Origin: Chrysemys picta bellii
Lineage: Eukaryota > Chordata > Testudines > Emydidae
Direction: 5' to 3'
NCBI RefSeq assembly: GCF_011386835.1
Contig: NC_088797.1
Span: 64,071,587-64,135,586, forward strand
DNA: 64,000 nt
The stretch's first letter is position 1. Each line of letters opens with the position of its first letter. Position numbers and translations under genes: made by a program. The notes below the pieces were generated by a model. That model saw only the letters and a program-made list of their open reading frames with translations, searched no databases and was not told the origin of the DNA. Below, one piece after another: positions 59,232-64,000 of this stretch.

Positions 59232-59778
59232 CAGGGCCGGTGCTGCCATTAAGCGAACTAGGCGGTTGCCTAGGGCGCCAAGATTTGGGGGCGCCAAAAA
59301 ACGGTGCCCCCCAATTTTTTTTTACAGCGTTCCTCCCCGAGTGCGCGGTTGCCGCTCCACTTCTCCCACCAGGCTTGCAGCGCCAATCAGCTGTTTGGCG
59401 TCGCAAGCCTGGGAGGAGAATTAGAGCGGGGGCGACGTGCTCGGGGAGGAGGCGGAGCAGAGGTGAGCTGGGGTCGGGAGGTGCCGCACGGCTCCCCGGG
59501 CTGGGGAGGTGCCTCAGGGTTGGTGGGGGGGAGCTGCTGCAGGGCTCCCCACCCCAGCTCACCTCTGCTACGCCCCCCTCCCCGAGCACGCCGTCGCTGC
59601 TCCACTTCTCCCGCCTCCCAGGCTTGCGGCGCCAATCAGCTGTTTGGGAGGGGAGGGGAGCTGCCGCGGGGGGGGCGCCTCAGGGAGGAGGGGGGGGCGG
59701 GAGCTGCCGCAGGGCTGGGGGGTGGGGCACAAGGTGGGAGTTTTGCCTAGGGTGCGAAACTTCCTTGCACCGGCCCTG
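59232..59778. mobile_element. Nonautonomous hAT element, perfect 8-bp duplication
   Basis: Ends CAGGGCCGGTGC and GCACCGGCCCTG are perfect inverted repeats, flanked by ACTAGTGA at 59224-59231 and 59779-59786. The core is very GC-rich, with GGCGCCAATCAGCTGTTTGG at 59382 and again in near-identical form at 59629, indicating an internal duplication. It inserted into the hAT transposase relic. Long open frames in the core are compositional. Confidence 0.93.
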
Positions 59779-60298
59779 ACTAGTGATGATAAAGAAGAAG
59801 TTGAAGTCAAATCTTCATTTGTTCATCTTATGATATTCCACTCTGTTCAAATTCTTTATTCTGTCCTGATCACCTGGCAGCCCCATTGCTGGTAGTGCCT
59901 CACTCCACTTAACTGTTGGTGTTTTATAAGACAGGTATCTGTAAAAGCTACGTAGAGATTAAGTAGAATCCAGAAGTTGCTGTTGTAGATTTTTAAGAAT
60001 CACATCTGTGTATTTTTCAGCTGTCTTAACAAACATATCTTGTCCTCTTCACTTAAGGAGTCAATATAAGTGCCTTAATTAGTCAACTTTTGACTTGAAG
60101 TCTTTGCTTCTTCCATTACGTTTTCAATGTATAGATCTCTGAAATAGCTTCTATTGCTGGACAAAGGTCTACTACTGTTGTAGCAGATGCTTGGATGGCA
60201 TTGTTTAATGACCCAAGTGGTTTCAACACTAGACTTACAAGAGCGAGAATGGCAATAATTTTCTCTGAACTTAGTAGTAAAACTAGTCTCACTACTTA

Positions 60299-60589
60299 GG
60301 CCTTGGCTACACTGGCGCTGTACAGCGCTGCAACTTGCTGTGCTCAGGGGTGTGAAAACGTCCCCCCTCCCTCCCCCTGAGCACAGCGAATGCAGCGCTG
60401 TACAGCGCCAGTGTAATCAGAGCCTGCAGCGCTGCACACTCGCTCGCAGCGCTGCAAGCGACTCCCCTCGGAGAGGTGGAGTACATACAGCACTGTGAGA
60501 GCTCTCTCGCAGCACTGGCGGTGCGACTACAGTCACGCTTCACAGTGCTGCCGCGGCAGCACTGTGAATTCCAGAGTGTCGCCAAGGCC
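60299..60589. mobile_element. PIF/Harbinger-like MITE, TTA duplicated
   Basis: Ends GGCCTTGGCTACACTGGCGC and GTGTCGCCAAGGCC are inverted, flanked by TTA at 60296-60298 and 60590-60592. GCGCTGTACAGCGC occurs at 60313-60326 and 60393-60406, and GCAGCGCTGC variants are repeated throughout, so the single strand can form several hairpins. A TTA target duplication and GG...CC ends fit PIF/Harbinger. No transposase. Confidence 0.85.
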
Positions 60590-61623
60590 TTAGATCCGTC
60601 CCATCTCAGTGGATACTTTCCAAAGCCAATAATAATGGTTTCAGTAATTTTAAGACAACAGGCAAGGGTTGCTTATGAGAAAGCCAGCGGGTTTTCCAGG
60701 TTGGACTCATTTGAACTTCAGTCCCAGTGTATCTTCTATTTTTTCCAAGACGTTCAGTACTTTTGGACTCTTGCTGAAAAAAAGAAGATATTAAATTTAT
60801 GCCTTTTTAAATGTCTTTTGAAGATTTGCAGCTTGTACTAGTGCTAGTTGGAGTAGATGGCCTCTGGAATGTGTATAGGAGAGATTAGGGATACACTTTT
60901 CTCTGAGCAAAGCTTGTACTCCACTATGTCTTCCAGAGAAGCTTGTAGCTCCATCAAATGCACAAGCAGCCATTTCTTTAGGGTTCAATTTATAAGCATA
61001 TAACTCTTCTAAGATGTGGGTTGTCACAGATGCAGCTGATGTGTCTTCTATAACCTGAACATTTAGAAATGCATCTACTGGGCTGCAACTGACATCAAGA
61101 TAACATATGCAGTGACTTAATACTTGATGTCCATTTGCATTGGTGCATTCATCAGCCATGTATGCACATTTTCTGAATGCGGTGAGAGAGTTCTTCACTT
61201 TTTGAACTGCTGAGTTTTTCACTATTGCACCGCATGCTTCTAACCAGTCAGTTGAGTTGCTTGCAGAAGGATAGTGAGCATTTGCTGGTCTTGGTTGAAA
61301 CCAGTGTCCCACTTCACGATTAACAAGTGACCATGCACTTAACATTGGCCTCCAGTTTGTAGTGTGTGGTATCTCTTGCTTAAATAGAAAGTATGATGTG
61401 ACAGCCATGTTTGTTCTCATAAACTGTGTTGTGTCTCCAGCATTCTTAACAGCCTCATTAAGTACTTTTTAAAATTGGTTTTGACAGTGCCTGGCTTCTA
61501 AGGCTTTCTGCATGTCGATGCAATCCAGAGGCTTGGTATTTTGCAGCCTTTTCACATAGGTTCTCAGCATTGGTTTGCTGATCAGTCTGGCAAACCAAGC
61601 TCCTCCACTTTTACTATATAAAT

Positions 61624-62419
61624 CAGGGGCGGGCAAACTTTTTTGCTGGAGGGCTGCATCGGATTTTGGAAATTGTATGGAGGGCCGGTTAGGGGAGGGG
61701 GGCATGGGCTGGTTAGAGGAGGGGGCTGTGGGCGCCCCCCCCGCTTCTGGCCCCCTGAAGGCCCCCCCAGACTCCTGGTCCATCCAAACCCCCCTGTTCC
61801 CTGACGGCCCCCCGGGATCCACCCCCCCCCGCTCCCTGACCCCGCCCCGGAACCCCCGCCCTGACTGCTCTGTGCCGCCCCATCCAACCCCTCCTCTCCT
61901 TCCTGTCTGCCCCCCCTGGGACTCCTGCCCCCATCCAACCACCACTTCTCCCCTGACTGCCCCCCACTGCCCCATCCAACACCCCCCCCCGGACCCCTGT
62001 CCCCATTCAACCCCTGTTCCCTGCCCTCTGACTGCCCCAACCCCTATCCACACCCCTGCCCACCACCCTAAACTCCCCTGCCCTCTATCCAGCCCCTCCC
62101 GCCCCCTGCCCCCTTACTGTGCTGCCTGGAGCACCAGTGGCTGGCGGCGCTACAGCTGCGCCGCCCGGCTGGAGCCAGCCACGCACAGCACAGTACAGAG
62201 CACCAGATCAGGCCAGGCTCTGCAGCTGTGCTGCCCCAGGAGCTCGCCGCCCTGCCACCCAGAGCACTGCATCGGTGGTCCAGTGAGCTGAGGCTGCGGA
62301 GGAGGGGGAACAGCAGGGGAGGAGCCGGGGGCGAGCATCCTGGGCCAGGAGCTCAGGGGCCAGGCAGGAGGGTACCGCGGGCTGGATGTGGCCCATGGAC
62401 CACAGTTTGCCCACCTCTG
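61624..62419. mobile_element. Nonautonomous hAT element
   Basis: Ends CAGGGGCGGGCAAACTTTTT and CACAGTTTGCCCACCTCTG are inverted repeats. Flanks ATATAAAT (61616-61623) and ATACAAAT (62420-62427) match at 7 of 8 positions. The interior is an extremely C-rich strand from 61730 to 62110, giving long proline-rich and glycine-rich spurious frames. Inserted in the L3-like LINE. Confidence 0.87.
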
Positions 62420-62607
62420 ATACAAATCAATGGTACACCCACATCTTGAATACTGCGTGTAGTTCTGGTTGCCCCATCTCAAAAAAGTTTTATTGGAGTT
62501 GGAAAAGGTATAGAAAAGGACAACTAAAATTATTAGGGGTATGGAACAGCTTTCATATGAGGAGAGATTAATAAGACTGGGACTTTTCAGCTTGGAAAAC
62601 AGACTAA

Positions 62608-63286
62608 GGGTATGTCTACATTTACAGAGTTTTTGCGCTGTAAGTTTCACCGGTGATAGGGAACCGGTGAAAGAAAAACGCTGGTTTGTGTACTCACTCA
62701 ATTCCTCAGGCGTCAGAGAGTGTTTACACTAGCAGCACTTCCATCGCTGATGGGCAGCTATCCCACAGTGCAGCTCTCTCAATAGGTCTTGTGGGAAGTG
62801 GAGGGTGAGTGGAAGGCATTCTGGGTCCCTGCTCAGTGCCCCATGCTGCCCTGCTTCATATCTCAGAAGCACCATTACTTCCTGGTTTCTTCCGTGGCAT
62901 TTTTTTTAAAAACCTCCTGCTGTCTGGCTGCTTTTGCCCACATCTACAAACAAAGGGAAAGGGAGCTTCAAACTTCAAAAAGGGGGAGGGGCGGACATCT
63001 GTGCGTCAGAGCAGCAGATATGCTGGCCAGAGTGGCCACTTTTGGAACTGTGGGATATCCTTCGGAGACCAAAGGGTATTTACACTGATGGAACGTGTCT
63101 TCACTTTCACAGCAGCGCAAAAAGAACAGCGGTAAGAGCTATATGCCTCTCGTGAAGGTGGTTTTCTTTTTGCGGTGAAACTTCAGAGTTTCACCGCAAA
63201 AAGTGATTAACAAGTGTAGATGCTCCCGCGGTTTTAGCGCAAAAAAGGGACTTTTTGCGCTTTAAATGGTAAGTGTAGACATACCC
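62608..63286. mobile_element. PIF/Harbinger-like element, TAA duplicated
   Basis: Perfect ends GGGTATGTCTACA and TGTAGACATACCC (63274-63286, reading AGTGTAGACATACCC), flanked by TAA at 62605-62607 and 63287-63289. The 679-bp interior has subterminal palindromes (TTTCACCGGTGA..GGGAACCGGTGAAA near 62646; GGTGAAACTTCAGAGTTTCACC near 63174). No transposase frame. Inserted in the L3-like LINE. Confidence 0.88.
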
Positions 63287-63740
63287 TAAGAGGGAATATG
63301 ATAGAGGTCTATAAAATCTTGACTGATGTGGAGAAAGTGAATAAGAAAGTATTATTTACTCCTCCTGATAACACAAGAACTAAGGGGTCACCTATGTGAA
63401 ATTAATAGGCATCAGGTTTCAAACAAACAAAAGGAACACACAGTCAACCTGGGGAACTTTTTGCCAGGGGATGTTGTGAAGGCCAAAACTATAACAGGGT
63501 TCAAAAAAAGAACTAGATAAGTTCATGGACAATAGATCCATCAATATGGGCAGGGATGCAACACCATGTTCTGAGTGTCCCTAGTCTCTTTTCACCAGAA
63601 GCTAGAGTGGATGACAGGATATTGATCACTCGATAATTGCCCTGTTCTGTTCATTCCCTTTGAAGCACCTGGCATTGGCCACTGTCAGAAGAGAGGATAC
63701 CAGGCTAGATGGACCATTGGTTATACTGGGTCAGACTATT

Positions 63741-64000
63741 CTTAAGTAAACAAGAAATTATAATGTTTAGTGCAGAAACACCCTAAGATGATAACCTCTC
63801 GAGATTGCAATAATGTGAGATAACAACCGTGGCAAATAATGCATTTTAAAAATCTTGGCCTTCTAGGAAACGTATATTTATATACATTTCCCAGTTGCAA
63901 TCTAGCATTCTGGAGCAAAGTCACTAAAACATTATCCAACAACCAAATGTTCCTTTAACAGTACCACTCTCTTCTCCCTCTCCCCCATTCATAGTTGTTG
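63741..64000. other. ADK intron 1, nothing recognised
   Basis: Window edge; no features seen. Confidence 0.5.

Larger units (their letters stand above)
58950..61607 (-). pseudogene. hAT-superfamily transposase relic (DUF4371/ZMYM-like)
   Basis: Minus-strand order: MLRTYVKRLQNTKPLDCIDM (from 61570), ARHCQNQF, an in-frame TAA near 61466, then VLNEAVKNAGDTTQFMRTNM. A long open stretch follows from 61420 to 60797 with NWRPMLSAWSLVNREVGHWF, MADECTNANGHQVLSHCICY (the 'DECTD' catalytic-Asp region of the family), then CAFDGATSFSGRHSGVQALL and SYTHSRGHLLQLA. After a gap the C-terminal dimerisation block appears (VTTATVEHSFSSLNRI, RSHLLPDQEHIM, 59163-59060). The central part is decayed and interrupted by elements at 59232-59778 and 60299-60589. 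CAGGGGTGACGGC near 58785 could be its 3' terminus. N-terminus lost to the LINE at 61608. Inactive. Confidence 0.75.
61608..63740 (+). mobile_element. L3-like CR1 LINE 3' end, split by two DNA transposons
   Basis: Same LINE family as 51300-53299. The copy begins near 61608 (ACTATATAAAT), is interrupted at 61624-62419, continues GGTACACCCACATCTTGAAT (62431) to GCTTGGAAAACAGACTAA (62590-62607), is interrupted at 62608-63286, continues GAGGGAATATGATAGAGG (63290), and ends with the tail (TTATACTGGGTCAGACTATT then CTTAAGT). Frames are broken. Confidence 0.87.

Noticed and set aside
59228..59895. Several overlapping long open frames on both strands
   Set aside because: High-GC composition of the hAT element 59232-59778 suppresses stop codons.
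61575..62291. Long proline-rich (plus) and glycine-rich (minus) open frames
   Set aside because: They arise from the C-rich core of a hAT element with defined ends (61624-62419), not from a gene.
57483..64000. ADK exon 2 or the short-isoform first exon
   Set aside because: Looked for the ENILFGMGNPLLDI coding region and a short MTSV-like start and did not find either in this part of intron 1.

Overview
This is a vertebrate nuclear segment, most likely from a turtle. It has spliced genes with GT-AG introns, no bacterial features, and a repeat load that I associate with Testudines: CR1 LINEs with direct-repeat 3' ends, L3-like CR1 copies, DIRS-type retroelements, TGTGAC-type LTRs, hAT and PIF/Harbinger-like MITEs, and a high-copy retroposon with a GTTTCAGAG head. 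The turtle call is inference from these repeat families; the vertebrate call is certain from the genes.

Three host genes give a conserved amniote block, VCL(+) - AP3M1(-) - ADK(+). The left edge holds the last VCL (vinculin) intron, carrying a decayed DIRS-type retroelement, then the last VCL coding exon (2445-2591) and a long 3'UTR ending near 5.15 kb. From 5.2 to 16.9 kb lies intergenic DNA dominated by CR1 LINEs, including a 3'-half copy with an open reverse-transcriptase frame (8044-9777, minus) and a three-level CR1 nest (12272-16085). AP3M1 (mu-3A subunit of the AP-3 adaptor) occupies the minus strand from its 3'UTR near 16.9 kb to a promoter near 57.2 kb. All eight coding exons are present, with correct splice sites, and add up to exactly 418 codons plus stop. 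The roughly 25.5 kb intron upstream of the start-codon exon carries solo LTRs, one long DIRS-type element split by LTRs (38.4-46.5 kb), and an L3-like LINE (51.3-53.3 kb). ADK exon 1 (57421-57482, plus) lies head-to-head with AP3M1 and encodes the lysine-rich N-terminus of the long, nuclear adenosine kinase isoform. The rest of the window is ADK intron 1, with a degenerate hAT/DUF4371-type transposase and several precisely delimited transposon-in-transposon insertions.

The host genes do unrelated jobs (cell adhesion, endolysosomal sorting, adenosine clearance), but AP3M1 and ADK appear to share a divergent promoter. The most unusual structures are two retroposons in AP3M1 introns. Each is flanked by long target-site duplications and built as a near-perfect fold-back (76-bp arms at 23950-24124; 95-bp arms with a 1-nt spacer at 27687-27877). 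Transposons also sit very close to three AP3M1 splice donors (33, 76 and about 50-75 bp).
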